Shown: positions 51,530-62,033 of the stretch, piece after piece | Layout of the letters: the number at the start of each line of letters is the position of its first letter | Position numbering within the stretch: the stretch's first letter is position 1 | Origin: Pelobium manganitolerans | Lineage (GTDB): Bacteria > Bacteroidota > Bacteroidia > Sphingobacteriales > Sphingobacteriaceae | NCBI RefSeq assembly: GCF_003609575.1 | Contig: NZ_MBTA01000025.1 | Span: forward strand, 1-64,000 | Length of the DNA: 64,000 nt | Direction: 5' to 3' | Translations under genes and position numbers: made by a program | The notes under the pieces: generated by a model | What the model saw: only the letters and a program-made list of their open reading frames with translations | Databases searched by the model: none | What the model was told of the DNA's origin: nothing

Positions 51530-51850
51530 ATGGGAGAGTACGATAACAAAGAGAGAGAGGAAGTTTACTCAAAGAAGGTTAGAGCCGGAAAAAGAACTTA
51601 CTTTTTCGACGTAAAAGCAACACGTTCCAACGACTATTACGTTACCATTACCGAGAGTAAAAAAAGATTAGAAGACGGTGCGTTTATCAAACACAAAATC
51701 TTTTTATACAAAGAAGATTTTGAAAAATTTGCAGAAGGCTTAACCGAAACTGTAGATTACATTAAAGCTCACCAAGAAGTGGTTGAAAAAAGATACGAAT
51801 ACAATCCTGATTTTGTAGCAGAGAAATCGGACGATGATTTTTCTTACTAG
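51530..51850 (+). CDS. DUF3276/PUR-family nucleic-acid-binding protein
   Basis: A 106-residue protein with VYSKKVRAGKRTYFFDVKAT, NDYYVTITESKKRLEDG and FIKHKIFLYKEDFEKFAEGL, the pattern of bacterial Pur-alpha-like proteins that bind single-stranded DNA or RNA. It is abundant in Bacteroidota and may be a nucleoid or RNA chaperone. A terminator follows. Confidence 0.88.
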   Translation: MGEYDNKEREEVYSKKVRAGKRTYFFDVKATRSNDYYVTITESKKRLEDGAFIKHKIFLYKEDFEKFAEGLTETVDYIKAHQEVVEKRYEYNPDFVAEKSDDDFSY

Positions 51851-51865
51851 GTAAAAAATCAACGT

Positions 51866-51898
51866 AAAACAGCCGGGCGATTATCGTTCGGCTGTTTT
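51866..51898. terminator. Terminator after the PUR-family gene
   Basis: AAAACAGCCG (51866-51875) pairs with CGGCTGTTTT (51889-51898), giving a 10-bp outer stem with T-rich 3' end and extra inner pairing. Being symmetric, it can also end the minus-strand sensor gene. Confidence 0.85.
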
Positions 51899-51900
51899 GT

Positions 51901-54900
51901 TTATGGCGAATGTTTTGCCGTAGCCGATTTCTGTTTCAGCTCTTGTAAAAATTGCCCCGGTGTTTTGTTAAACTCTTTTTTAAACGCTTTAGTAAAGTAA
52001 GATTGGGTTTGTATCCCTACCCTAAACATCACTTCATTTAACGCAACATCTTCCTCAATCATAATCTTTAACGCTTTGCGCAAGCGTACAGTTCTCACAA
52101 AATCGCCTATGGCCTGCCCTGTAATGTCTTTTACTTTTTGGTAAAGCTTGGTTCGGCTCATTCCTATCTCTGAGCATAAAAACTCTATATCTACGCTGGT
52201 GTTGGAAATATTGCTTTCTATTATCTGTAAAAGCTTGTCTAAAAATTCTTTGTCTCTAACATTGGTTACCAACTCTTTAGCCTGTACCTGATAGTTTTTT
52301 TGGTAGCGTTCTTTTAATTTATTTTGCTGCTCAAAAATATTATGCAGGGTTAGTTTCAGCAACGCTATGTTTACAGGTTTTGAAAAGTAAAATTCGGCAC
52401 CCGATGATTTTGCTTCCAATTCCGCTTCCAGGCTTGCTTTTGCGGTTAATATCATAAAAGGGATGTGCGAAATTTCAACATCTTCTTTCAGCTGTTTACA
52501 AAAGCGGATGCCGTTTACATTCGGCATCATAACATCGCTAATTACCAAATCCGGATAGTCGGTTTTGCAAAGTTCAAACCCTTGCAAACCGTCTTCGGCC
52601 TCTATTATGGTATAGCTATCCTTTAGGCTGCTTTTTATAAAATCGCGAAGTTCTTTATTGTCATCAACCAACAGAATTTTTTTAATATGGTTTGGTTGCG
52701 GTTCGTGTTCTTTAAATTCATCATCTGCATGTTCAATAGTGTGCTGCCCAGCAAATTCAGCTTCATTTATTTCCGCATCACTCCTATCAATTATTTCTGT
52801 ATTGCTAAACTCGTCTTTCGTACATGGTAAGGCCACAATAATTTCTGTACCTTCTTGGCGCTCGCTATTGATAAATATGTTCCCCTTATGGAGGCTTACT
52901 AAACTTTTCACAAAGGCAAGGCCGATACCAGAGCCTAAATGTGCGTCGGAAACGCGATAATATCGCTCGAACAGATGTGTAATTGATTGTGCCGAGATAC
53001 CTATGCCATTATCGGCTATTTTAATGTAAAAGAAGTTTTGGCTGCCACTGTTATTCTGAATACGCAGCTGGTTTACCAGTTTTGGGTTCGCTAATGCTAG
53101 CTCGTCGGCCAGCTCTAATTTTACATGACCGCCATTTTGCGTGTACTTTACGGCATTAATCAACAGGTTTAAACAAATTTTTTCCAGTACGTTTTTATCT
53201 ACCCAGATGGTTCCCCGCTTACTATTGTTAACAAGGGTAAAACTCAAGTTTTTTTCAAAAGCAAGCTCAGAAAATTCATCTTCTATATCGGCAAAAAACG
53301 GATTAACGGCCAGTTCTTGCACTTTAAGCTTGATGTTGCCCGATTCGAGCTTTCTAAAGTCCATTAATTCGTTAATGAGGTTTAGCAAACGGTTGGAGTT
53401 ATTGTATATAGTATGATATAACTGCGCAAACCTGGAGGCCGAATTTTCTTTTAGCAAGCGTTCGGCCGGCCCCATGATTAAGGCTAAAGGTGTCCGTAAC
53501 TCGTGAGAGATATTTGTGAAAAACTGAAGCTGGATTTGATGTATTTCTTCTTTTTTGCGCTCTTCTATGGCTTTAAGCTCTAAACTTCGCCTAAACCTCA
53601 AAATCAAAAAAACCACATAAATTGCTGTAGAAACAACAACTAGCCTAAACCACCACATAGCCCAAAACGGAGGCGAAATATTGATGGGCAGTGCAATTCC
53701 ATTGTTCCAAACACCATCATTATTTGCCGCGCGTACCTTAAAAGTATAATAGCCCGGTGGCACATTGGTGTAATAAGCGCGACGTGTTTCGCTGGTAGCG
53801 GTCCAGTTTTTTTCAAAACCTTCCAGTATATACTCGTAACGGTTGTTTTGCGTAGAGATATAATTCAACGCAGAAAAGCTGAAAGAAAAGGTGGATTGCT
53901 TATAATTTAAGTCGATTTTTTTAGTAAAAGATATATCTTGTTTTAAAGGAGATTTTTTAGATGAAGGCAAAATGGTTTCATTAAAAATCTGGAAGTTGGT
54001 GAGATATAAAGGTGGAACAAAGCGGTTAAAATGTATGCGCGACGGAAAAAAATGGTTGAAGCCGTTTACGCCGCCGAAAAACATTTCGCCGGCGCGGGTT
54101 TTCATATAGGCGTTTGCCTCAAACTCTAAACTTTGCAAGCCATCTGCCATATTATATTTGCGCCAGGTTCGCTTATCCGGATTTAGCTTAACAATGCCGT
54201 TGGTGGTGCTTATCCATAAATTGCCTTCATTGTCTTCCAATATACCTTTGATAAAGTCTTGCGCTAAAGGGCAATCCGCACAAAAAGGTGAGAAGTTGTC
54301 TTTTGCTTTATCATACAAATAAAGCCCCCTTTGCCCCACCCAAATACGTCCTTTTTGGTCTTCAAAAACCACCCTGATATCTGGGCTTTTTTCTTCACGT
54401 GTAAAGTAGTGGCTAAATTGGCGCGTATCTAAATTGTATTTGTTTAAACCGCCGTCGTCTGTGCCTATCCAAAGATTAGCGCTTTTGTCTTCGAAAATAG
54501 TAACCACGTTATTGCCGCGCAGCTGACTTCCTTTAGCGCCGTCTTTAAACCTGCTGAAAGTACCGGTAGTTTTATCGAACAAGTTTAAGCCGTTATAATA
54601 CAAGCAAACCCAAAAATTACCCCGGCTGTCTTCATAAGCTTTCTGCACAAAATTGCCGCTAATACTGTTTGGCAAATTTTTGCTGTTTACGTAACGCACA
54701 AAATTGCCTGTACTGCGGTCAAATTTATTTAAGCCACCGCCCCAAGTACTTACATAAATATCGCCTTTGGCATCGGCAGTAATGTCTAATACTTCGTTTG
54801 AGCCTAAAGACTTTTGGTTGAAAGGATTGCTTTTGAGATAAGTAAAGCGCGTTTTGTCTGCGGACCACACGTCAATTCCTCCGCCATCAGTGCCAATCCA

Positions 54901-56013
54901 TATCTCGCCGTTTTTATCCTCATAAAATGATTTTATATCGTTATAACTTAAACCTTTGTTAAACGCGGTTTGGCGCTGTAAGGGGAATTTTTGCGATGCA
55001 GGCGAATAGATATTAACGCCTCCTCTATGGGTGCCAATCCAGATATTGCCTTGACTGTCCTCAAATAAAGCAGAAATGGTACGTTGAGACAGCCCCGCCG
55101 AACTATTGGGATTGCTGGTGTAATTGCGCAAAGCCAAATTTTTGAGGTCAATCTTATCTAAGCCACCGTTTATACTGCCTATCCATAAATTTTGGGCATC
55201 GTCCACCATCAAAGTTTTTATTTGATTGCTGCCAATACTCGTCTTAGATGAAAAATCGTGCTTGAAAACCTTAGATTGCCCCTTAGCCCAATTGTAGCAG
55301 ATAATACCTTCATCCTCTGTACCTAGCCACAACGTGTTTTTGTTTGATGCAATTACATTGATATTATCTTGGCTAAGGACTTTTTTAGCGCCAAATCCGC
55401 CAGGTTTGCGCCACATCTTAAACAAACCGCTGGACGTGGTAAGCCAAACCCTACCGGCAGACTGAACATAGATATCCGTAAAATATTTTTGTTGCGCCAG
55501 TTTAACTATGGTTTGCTTTTTTAGGTTAGCCTCTTTAAGCGTTAACAAAAACAGCCCTGCACCCTTTGTTGCAACTAATAAATTTCCTTTTTCAAGCTCG
55601 GCAAGCTTAGAAATGGGCGCATTAAAAGTTGTACTAAGCTTAATTTTTAAAAATACACCCCTTTTTTGATCAAATAGGTTTAACCCAGATTTTGTACCTA
55701 CCCAAAAATTTCCTTCGCTATCCTGAAAAATACTGGTGATATAGCTATCGCTTATGCTTTGCGGATTTCGTGGATCGTGTTTGTAACTGGTTATCGAATA
55801 ACCGTCGTATTTATTTAAGCCGTCGCGCGTGCCAAACCACATAAAACCCCGATTGTCCTGAAAAATACATTCCACCGTACTGTTAGACAAGCCTTCGCCG
55901 ATATTTAATCTTTTAACAATTAAATCTTGAGCTACCAAAACTTTGGTAAAAACCAAAAAAAGGCATACCCACCATATACGCAGATACTGATATGTGTAGA
56001 CTGATTTGATCAA
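51901..56013 (-). CDS. Hybrid two-component sensor/AraC regulator of the polysaccharide locus
   Basis: A 1370-residue HTCS protein in the inner membrane. Order: signal/anchor (VCLFLVFTKVLVAQ); 14-bladed two-component-regulator propeller repeats (GFMWFGTRDGLNKYDGY, GNFWVGTKSGLNLFD, GNIWIGTHRGGVNIYS) to about residue 690; Y_Y_Y domain (YYTNVPPGYYTFKVRAAN); membrane helix near 795; HisKA with His near 837 (NISHELRTPLALIM); ATPase (NGIGISAQ, GSGIGLAFVKSLV); receiver with phospho-Asp near 1159 (LVISDVMMPNVNG); AraC DNA-binding domain (MSRTKLYQKVKDITGQ). It senses glycan fragments in the periplasm and should activate the divergent susC operon. Confidence 0.96.
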   Translation of the reverse strand: MIKSVYTYQYLRIWWVCLFLVFTKVLVAQDLIVKRLNIGEGLSNSTVECIFQDNRGFMWFGTRDGLNKYDGYSITSYKHDPRNPQSISDSYITSIFQDSEGNFWVGTKSGLNLFDQKRGVFLKIKLSTTFNAPISKLAELEKGNLLVATKGAGLFLLTLKEANLKKQTIVKLAQQKYFTDIYVQSAGRVWLTTSSGLFKMWRKPGGFGAKKVLSQDNINVIASNKNTLWLGTEDEGIICYNWAKGQSKVFKHDFSSKTSIGSNQIKTLMVDDAQNLWIGSINGGLDKIDLKNLALRNYTSNPNSSAGLSQRTISALFEDSQGNIWIGTHRGGVNIYSPASQKFPLQRQTAFNKGLSYNDIKSFYEDKNGEIWIGTDGGGIDVWSADKTRFTYLKSNPFNQKSLGSNEVLDITADAKGDIYVSTWGGGLNKFDRSTGNFVRYVNSKNLPNSISGNFVQKAYEDSRGNFWVCLYYNGLNLFDKTTGTFSRFKDGAKGSQLRGNNVVTIFEDKSANLWIGTDDGGLNKYNLDTRQFSHYFTREEKSPDIRVVFEDQKGRIWVGQRGLYLYDKAKDNFSPFCADCPLAQDFIKGILEDNEGNLWISTTNGIVKLNPDKRTWRKYNMADGLQSLEFEANAYMKTRAGEMFFGGVNGFNHFFPSRIHFNRFVPPLYLTNFQIFNETILPSSKKSPLKQDISFTKKIDLNYKQSTFSFSFSALNYISTQNNRYEYILEGFEKNWTATSETRRAYYTNVPPGYYTFKVRAANNDGVWNNGIALPINISPPFWAMWWFRLVVVSTAIYVVFLILRFRRSLELKAIEERKKEEIHQIQLQFFTNISHELRTPLALIMGPAERLLKENSASRFAQLYHTIYNNSNRLLNLINELMDFRKLESGNIKLKVQELAVNPFFADIEDEFSELAFEKNLSFTLVNNSKRGTIWVDKNVLEKICLNLLINAVKYTQNGGHVKLELADELALANPKLVNQLRIQNNSGSQNFFYIKIADNGIGISAQSITHLFERYYRVSDAHLGSGIGLAFVKSLVSLHKGNIFINSERQEGTEIIVALPCTKDEFSNTEIIDRSDAEINEAEFAGQHTIEHADDEFKEHEPQPNHIKKILLVDDNKELRDFIKSSLKDSYTIIEAEDGLQGFELCKTDYPDLVISDVMMPNVNGIRFCKQLKEDVEISHIPFMILTAKASLEAELEAKSSGAEFYFSKPVNIALLKLTLHNIFEQQNKLKERYQKNYQVQAKELVTNVRDKEFLDKLLQIIESNISNTSVDIEFLCSEIGMSRTKLYQKVKDITGQAIGDFVRTVRLRKALKIMIEEDVALNEVMFRVGIQTQSYFTKAFKKEFNKTPGQFLQELKQKSATAKHSP

Positions 56014-56139
56014 AGGACTTTTAAGGCTTTATTTTTTAAAATTAGACATAAAGCCGATATTAAAAAACAGAAAGCAAAAGAAGCTGTAAAGCCTGTTATA
56101 AAGCCTATTTATGAATGATAGAACAAAAAAAAGATACGT

Positions 56140-56181
56140 TAGCACAAGCCTGTTAAACAAATTTAACCCTCTTTTGTGCTA
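56140..56181. promoter_or_regulatory. Nested inverted repeat between HTCS and susC genes
   Basis: An outer dyad TAGCACAA (56140-56147) / TTGTGCTA (56174-56181) encloses an inner dyad GTTAAA (56152-56157) / TTTAAC (56162-56167); both are centred near 56160. The site is 40 bp before the susC start and 126 bp upstream of the HTCS start. I infer an operator for the HTCS DNA-binding domain; binding is not shown. Confidence 0.55.
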
Positions 56182-56220
56182 GCCAACTAATAAAAGTTAA
56201 CCTAAAACTTTTCCAAAATT

Positions 56221-59193
56221 ATGCTAAAAAACTTATCTATTAACTTACGATGCACATTGGGTGCGCTTACATTTTTAATGATAGCGTTAAGCTCTTTTGC
56301 ACAAGCACAAGTAACCGTTAGCGGACTTGTCAAATCTGCTTCGGACCAAGAAGCTTTACCGGGTGTTTCTGTATCTGTAAAAGGAACGCAAACCGGCACC
56401 GTTACAGATGCCCAGGGCAGGTACAGTATTAAAGTACCACAACTAGGGGCAACATTGGTATTTACATTTATCGGTTTTACCACGCAAGAACTTAGCGCCA
56501 GCACCCAAATTTTAAATGTTGATTTAAAAGAAGACAACAAAACGCTTGGCGAAGTTGTAGTGGTGGGCTATGGCACCATGCGCAAACAAGATTTAACAGG
56601 CGCGGTAACTGTTGTGGGTGCCAAAGATTTTCAAAAAGGCACTATTACTACGCCTGAACAGCTGATCAGCGGAAAGGTGCCGGGAGTTTCTATCGTATCT
56701 GGCGGTGGCCAGCCGGGTTCTGGCTCAACCATCAGAATTAGAGGTGGTGCGTCTTTAAGTGCAAGTAACGACCCGTTGTTTGTAATTGATGATGTGCCGC
56801 TGGAAAACAGCCAGGTTTCGGGCGCTTCAAATCCCTTAAGCTTCATCAATCCTAACGACATCGAATCGTTTACGGTATTGAAGGATGCATCCGCCACCGC
56901 AATTTATGGTGCGCGGGCTTCTAACGGTGTCATCATTATCACTACAAAAAAAGGGACATCAGGAAAGTTGAATGTAAACTTCAGCACGGTAAACGCACTG
57001 TCAACCATTGAAAAGTATGCAGATGTTTTATCAACAGAACAATTCAAGAGCGTAGTAAACCAATTTGGCACCGCCGATCAAAAAGCGGCAGTAGGCCAGT
57101 TTGATACGGATTGGCAGAAACAGATTTACCAAAATGGGTTTAACACAGACAACAATATCTCTTTTGACGGCGGTATCAAAAAGCTTCCTTATCGTTTATC
57201 GCTGGGGTTTCAAGATCAATCGGGCATATTAAAAACAGATAAATACCAAAAAACCTCGGCAGCCCTTGCCCTTAACCCCAGCTTTTTAGACGAGCATTTG
57301 AAGGTGAACTTAAACATTAAAGGCTCTATGCAAAAAACAAGATTTGCAAACCAAGCCGCAATCGGCGGAGCCGTAAGTTTTGACCCCTCGCAAGCAGTTT
57401 ACACCAACCAAGCTAAGTATGGCGGTTATTGGGAATATCTGAATGCCACCAACCCCTCTGGCTTAGAAAATTTAGTGGGCAGAAACCCGCTGGGCTTGCT
57501 AAACCAGCGCGAAGATCGAGCAACGCCTTACAGAAGCATCGGTAACCTTAGCTTAAGCTACAAATTTCATTTTTTACCAGATTTAAAAGCGGTTTTAAAC
57601 TTAGGATATGATGCCTCTACCGGTAAAGGAACAGTTTACGTGCCCGCTACCGCTGCCGAGTTAATTGACCAGGGCGGAACAGATAGCAAATACAAGCAAA
57701 ACAAATTAAACACGGTTGCCGATTTTTATTTGAACTACGTAAAAGACATCAAATCAATAAAAAGCCGGGTAGAAGCAACCGCAGGCTATTCATATAATGA
57801 TTACCTCACAAAAGTTTTTAACTATACAAGTTATAACGCAACGGGCGCAATCATCTCTGAACCGGCTTTCCCTTATGATAAACCGCGCGCCCGCACAAGG
57901 TCCTATTTTGCTAGGTTCAATTATAATTATGACGAGAGGTATTTTATTACCGGAACAGTACGTACGGACGGGTCATCGCGCTTTGCGGAAGAAAACAGGT
58001 ACGGGACTTTCCCATCTGTGGCCTTGTCTTGGGCCATCAATAACGAATCGTTCTTAAAAAACAACAACACCATTAACTTGCTAAAACTGCGCGCCAGCTA
58101 TGGCTTAACCGGTCAACAGGATATTAATTCATTGTTTGGATACATGTCTTACTATAACCTAAGCGCAAATACCGCTACTTACCAGTTTGGCGACACTTAC
58201 TATCAAATGTACCGCCCTAGCGGATATATTTCTGATTTAAAATGGGAACAAACGGCTACCAGCAACATCGCACTTGATTTTGGTTTATACAACAACCGCA
58301 TTTCTGGTAGCATAGATTTTTATAAGAGAAAAACTTCGGACTTGCTTAACAAAATTCCGCAGCCGGCAGGCACAAACTTCTCTGCAACCGCGTTTGTTAA
58401 CGTGGGCGATATGGAAAACAAAGGTGTAGAGCTAAGTTTGAATGTGGTGCCGGTACAAAACAGCAATTTCAGATGGGATGCAGGCTTTAACCTTACCCAT
58501 AATAAAAACATAATCACCAATCTTACCGTAGTACCTCAAGACCCTAATTATTTGGGGTTCCCTAGCGGTACAATTGCCGGCGGTGTAAGCGGGCAATATG
58601 CTTTTATTAATGCGGTAGGATATCCAAAAAACACCTTCTTTTTATATAAACAGGTGTATGATGCTTCTGGAAAACCTTTGGAGGGCATTTATTTAGATTA
58701 TGATAAAGACGGCGCTATCTCTACCAGTGATTTTGTAAAAGGCAAAACCGCTGATCCAAACGTTTTCTTGGGTTTTACCAATAACCTAAGCTATAAAAAA
58801 TGGAGCTCGAGCTTTGTGTTGCGCGCAAGTTTAGGCAACTATGTTTACAACAACGCCTTTAGCCAAAGAGGCAACTTAGCACAATTTGTTGGCAACCAGG
58901 TTTTGCTTAACGGGTCGACAAATTTCTTTGACACCGGTTTCAAAAATCAGCAGCTATTAAGTGATTATTATGTAGAAAATGGCTCTTTTTTAAAAATGGA
59001 CAACTTTTCTGTAGGTTACAATTTTGGCAAGATTGCTAAAAACGGCGCAAGTTTAAGGGCCAGCGCTTTTGTACAAAACGTATTTACCATTACAAAATAC
59101 AAAGGCATGGACCCAGAAGTAGCTTCTGGCGTTGACAACAACATCTATCCGCGGCCAAGAATCTTTTCATTAGGTTTAAACTTATCGCTTTAG
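56221..59193 (+). CDS. susC: SusC-type TonB-dependent outer-membrane receptor
   Basis: A 990-residue receptor importing oligosaccharides across the outer membrane with SusD. Signal peptide (MIALSSFAQAQ), carboxypeptidase-like N-terminal extension (VSGLVKSASDQEALPGVSV, VTDAQGRYSIKVP), TonB box region (TLGEVVVVGYGTMRKQDLTG), plug domain (ASATAIYGARASNGVIIITTKKG) and a C-terminal barrel ending PRIFSLGLNLSL. It heads the plus-strand arm of the locus; susD follows 27 bp later. Confidence 0.96.
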   Translation: MLKNLSINLRCTLGALTFLMIALSSFAQAQVTVSGLVKSASDQEALPGVSVSVKGTQTGTVTDAQGRYSIKVPQLGATLVFTFIGFTTQELSASTQILNVDLKEDNKTLGEVVVVGYGTMRKQDLTGAVTVVGAKDFQKGTITTPEQLISGKVPGVSIVSGGGQPGSGSTIRIRGGASLSASNDPLFVIDDVPLENSQVSGASNPLSFINPNDIESFTVLKDASATAIYGARASNGVIIITTKKGTSGKLNVNFSTVNALSTIEKYADVLSTEQFKSVVNQFGTADQKAAVGQFDTDWQKQIYQNGFNTDNNISFDGGIKKLPYRLSLGFQDQSGILKTDKYQKTSAALALNPSFLDEHLKVNLNIKGSMQKTRFANQAAIGGAVSFDPSQAVYTNQAKYGGYWEYLNATNPSGLENLVGRNPLGLLNQREDRATPYRSIGNLSLSYKFHFLPDLKAVLNLGYDASTGKGTVYVPATAAELIDQGGTDSKYKQNKLNTVADFYLNYVKDIKSIKSRVEATAGYSYNDYLTKVFNYTSYNATGAIISEPAFPYDKPRARTRSYFARFNYNYDERYFITGTVRTDGSSRFAEENRYGTFPSVALSWAINNESFLKNNNTINLLKLRASYGLTGQQDINSLFGYMSYYNLSANTATYQFGDTYYQMYRPSGYISDLKWEQTATSNIALDFGLYNNRISGSIDFYKRKTSDLLNKIPQPAGTNFSATAFVNVGDMENKGVELSLNVVPVQNSNFRWDAGFNLTHNKNIITNLTVVPQDPNYLGFPSGTIAGGVSGQYAFINAVGYPKNTFFLYKQVYDASGKPLEGIYLDYDKDGAISTSDFVKGKTADPNVFLGFTNNLSYKKWSSSFVLRASLGNYVYNNAFSQRGNLAQFVGNQVLLNGSTNFFDTGFKNQQLLSDYYVENGSFLKMDNFSVGYNFGKIAKNGASLRASAFVQNVFTITKYKGMDPEVASGVDNNIYPRPRIFSLGLNLSL

Positions 59194-59220
59194 CATCATT
59201 TTATTAAAACAAGAAACAGC

Positions 59221-60810
59221 ATGAAAGCTTTAAAAATATTTTCAGTAGCCATTTTACTGTCCGCCGCTTTTGGGTGTGGCAAGCTAGATTTAAAACCCAC
59301 TAATGACTTAACGGCAGATGACGTTTTTAACTCGCCTTTGGGTTATAAACAGGCATTGGCTAAAGTTTACGGCGCATTTGCCTTAACCGGAAACGCCACC
59401 ACCGGGCAACAAGACATACCGGCAGAAATTGTCAAAGACGAAGGCAACTCGGATTTTTTACGCCTATACTGGAACCTGCAAGAGCTAACTACAGATGAAG
59501 CAGCGTGGAGCTGGTCCAGCGATGCGGGAATTTTAGGTTTGCACGAGTTGAGCTGGTCATCAACCAACGCCATTACAGCTGGCTTATATTACCGTTGTTT
59601 TTTCCAGATTACGCTTTGTAACGATTTTATCCGCCAATCTTCGGACGAGCGGATTAGCGGAAAAGGTTTTTCTGAAACGGACCTGCAAGAAATTAAAAGA
59701 TACCGTGCAGAAGCCCGCTTTTTACGCGCGTACCAGTACTGGGTTTTAATGGACCTATTTGCTAGTCCGCCTTTTGTAACAGAAGACTTTAAGTTAGGCA
59801 CAAAAGAACTTCCGCAACAAATTAGCAGAACAGATTTGTTTAACTACATCGAATCTGAACTAACAGCAATAGATAGCGATCTTTTTCCGGCCAAAACAGG
59901 CGAGTATGGGCGTGCAAACCAAGCGGCGGCCTGGGCTTTGTTATCGCGTATGTACCTAAATGCGGAAGTATATACAAAAACACCAAAATATACCGAAGCC
60001 ATTACTTACGCTAAAAAAATCATTGAAGCTGGCTACACCTTGCACGGCAACTACCGCGAGTTAACCATTGCGGATAACCACTTAAACACAGATGAAAACA
60101 TTTTCACTATTAATTACGATGGTACGCATACCCAAAACTACGGAGGCACTACGTATTTAATGCACGGCCCAGCTAATGTGCCGGCAGATATTTCTGGCTC
60201 AAACGGCGATTGGGGCGGTTTACGTACAACACAAAATTTTGTGTCGCTCTTCCCAGATTATTCTGGAAACACTGACCAACGCGCTATGTTTTATACAACG
60301 GGCCAAACTTTAGAGATGGATGAACTTTACTTATCTAAATCTGGCTTTTCGCCGATAAAATTCAGAAACAAGACCAAAAGCGGTGGCGATGCACCACATC
60401 TGGATCCTGCCAAAGACTTCTCGGACATCGACTTTCCATTATTCCGTTTTGGCGAAGTTTACTTAAACTATGCGGAAGCAGTGTTAAGAGGCGGAACAGG
60501 CGGCGACCAAACCACCGCTTTGGATTATCTTAATAAACTAAGGACCAGGGCTTATGGCAACACATCAGGCAATATCAGCGCCAACCAACTCACACTTGAT
60601 TTTATTTTAGACGAAAGAGGACGAGAGCTTTATTTTGAAGCCCACCGCCGCACAGATTTGGTGCGCTTTAACAAGTTTACCACAGCAGATTATCTGTGGG
60701 CTTGGAAAGGCGGCGTAAAAGCGGGCACCGCAGTAAGTGCAAGCCGGAACATTTTCCCTATTCCAAGCTCGGACCTGGCATCAAACCCTAATCTTAAACA
60801 AAATCAATAA
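59221..60810 (+). CDS. susD: SusD-type surface glycan-binding lipoprotein
   Basis: A 529-residue lipoprotein (lipobox AAFGCGKLDLKP) with the RagB/SusD helical fold: RAEARFLRAYQYWVLMDLF, FPLFRFGEVYLNYAEAVLRG, LDYLNKLRTRAYG, FILDERGRELYFEAHRRTDL and IPSSDLASNPNLKQNQ. It caps the SusC barrel and captures the glycan. Aromatic residues that would bind sugar are plentiful but the ligand cannot be assigned from them. Confidence 0.95.
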   Translation: MKALKIFSVAILLSAAFGCGKLDLKPTNDLTADDVFNSPLGYKQALAKVYGAFALTGNATTGQQDIPAEIVKDEGNSDFLRLYWNLQELTTDEAAWSWSSDAGILGLHELSWSSTNAITAGLYYRCFFQITLCNDFIRQSSDERISGKGFSETDLQEIKRYRAEARFLRAYQYWVLMDLFASPPFVTEDFKLGTKELPQQISRTDLFNYIESELTAIDSDLFPAKTGEYGRANQAAAWALLSRMYLNAEVYTKTPKYTEAITYAKKIIEAGYTLHGNYRELTIADNHLNTDENIFTINYDGTHTQNYGGTTYLMHGPANVPADISGSNGDWGGLRTTQNFVSLFPDYSGNTDQRAMFYTTGQTLEMDELYLSKSGFSPIKFRNKTKSGGDAPHLDPAKDFSDIDFPLFRFGEVYLNYAEAVLRGGTGGDQTTALDYLNKLRTRAYGNTSGNISANQLTLDFILDERGRELYFEAHRRTDLVRFNKFTTADYLWAWKGGVKAGTAVSASRNIFPIPSSDLASNPNLKQNQ

Positions 60811-60829
60811 GTGTTAAACACATTATAAG

Positions 60830-61945
60830 ATGAAAAAGATATTAAAAACCATTTTATTCGGATGTATTGCTGTTTTAGCATCATGCGAAAGCGACATTGA
60901 AAAACCGATGTTGCAAATGCCTTCTGCATCTACGCTTGATTTTAAGGCATCGCAACAAAACGTTGTTTTATCCGCAGCTAATAAAACAGAAAATGTGGTA
61001 AGCTTTTCTTTCAATAAACCCAGCTATGGCTTGGCATTGGTGCCCAGCTACACCTTGCAGTTTGCTACACCGGCAGATACAACAGGTGCAAATGCTTGGG
61101 AAAAAGCCATTAACGTGCCTCTCACAACAGAAGAAGCTACGTCTAAATCTTTTTTGGGTGCAGATTTAAATGCCATTTTAGCCACACAAATGAAACTGGA
61201 AACGGGTATCGCGCACAAAATTGTGGTACGGCTAAAATCGGATATTAAACAAAATTCCGGTGCTACATCTGCCATACCTCCGCTTTTTGCAAAAGTTGAA
61301 ATTAACATTACACCGTTTGAAGATGTTGTTGTGTACCCGGCACTTTTAGTTAAAGGTGGTAACTCGTGGCAAACACCAGCCACGCGAAGCAATGGTTTCC
61401 TGCTTGCATCGGCTAATTTTAACTCCAAATATGAAGGTTACTTAAACCTTCCAAACGCCGACGGCTGGGGCGGAGATGCTTTCACGCTCATCAGCAGTAC
61501 CAACGGCACGTCTTACGGTTGGGGAACATCTGCCACTACCATTGCCGAAGGAACCGGAAATTTATGGTTAACACCATCGCCTGCTTACATGAAAGTAAAT
61601 GTGGATTTAGACGCAAAAACCATAGCATACGAACCGGTTACTTTCTCTCTTTCTGGCGATCATAACGCTTGGAGCACCACCGATAGTAAATTAACGCTGA
61701 ACCCTGCAACCAACCAACTTGAGCTGGACAATGTAACTTTTGCTGCCGGAAACAGCTTCGCCTTTATTGGGAATGGCGGTTGGGACATCAGCTATAAAGT
61801 AAATGAAAAAGGCAAATTAATGTTTGCTGGCCCACCTGCGTGGGCAGGCAATAACATAAAAGTAGAAACTGCCGGCACTTATAAAGTTATTTTAGATTTG
61901 AGCGGTGGCGATGGCAACTACAGTTTTGAACTGATAAAAAAATAA
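60830..61945 (+). CDS. susE: SusE-type outer-membrane glycan-binding lipoprotein
   Basis: A 371-residue lipoprotein (VLASCESDIEKP) with an N-terminal SusE-like domain (LDFKASQQNVVLSAANKTEN, VVSFSFNKPSYGLALVPSYT) and a C-terminal starch-binding-like domain (FSLSGDHNAWSTTDSKL, FIGNGGWDISYKV). Positioned between susD and GH53, as in galactan loci, it is expected to hold substrate at the cell surface. Confidence 0.85.
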   Translation: MKKILKTILFGCIAVLASCESDIEKPMLQMPSASTLDFKASQQNVVLSAANKTENVVSFSFNKPSYGLALVPSYTLQFATPADTTGANAWEKAINVPLTTEEATSKSFLGADLNAILATQMKLETGIAHKIVVRLKSDIKQNSGATSAIPPLFAKVEINITPFEDVVVYPALLVKGGNSWQTPATRSNGFLLASANFNSKYEGYLNLPNADGWGGDAFTLISSTNGTSYGWGTSATTIAEGTGNLWLTPSPAYMKVNVDLDAKTIAYEPVTFSLSGDHNAWSTTDSKLTLNPATNQLELDNVTFAAGNSFAFIGNGGWDISYKVNEKGKLMFAGPPAWAGNNIKVETAGTYKVILDLSGGDGNYSFELIKK

Positions 61946-62033
61946 TAATTGGGTGAGATAGATTTCATGGTTCTTTGCGCACAGCAAAGGCCATGATTTT
62001 TAAACAACTTTGCCTAAACACAAGAAACAAATC

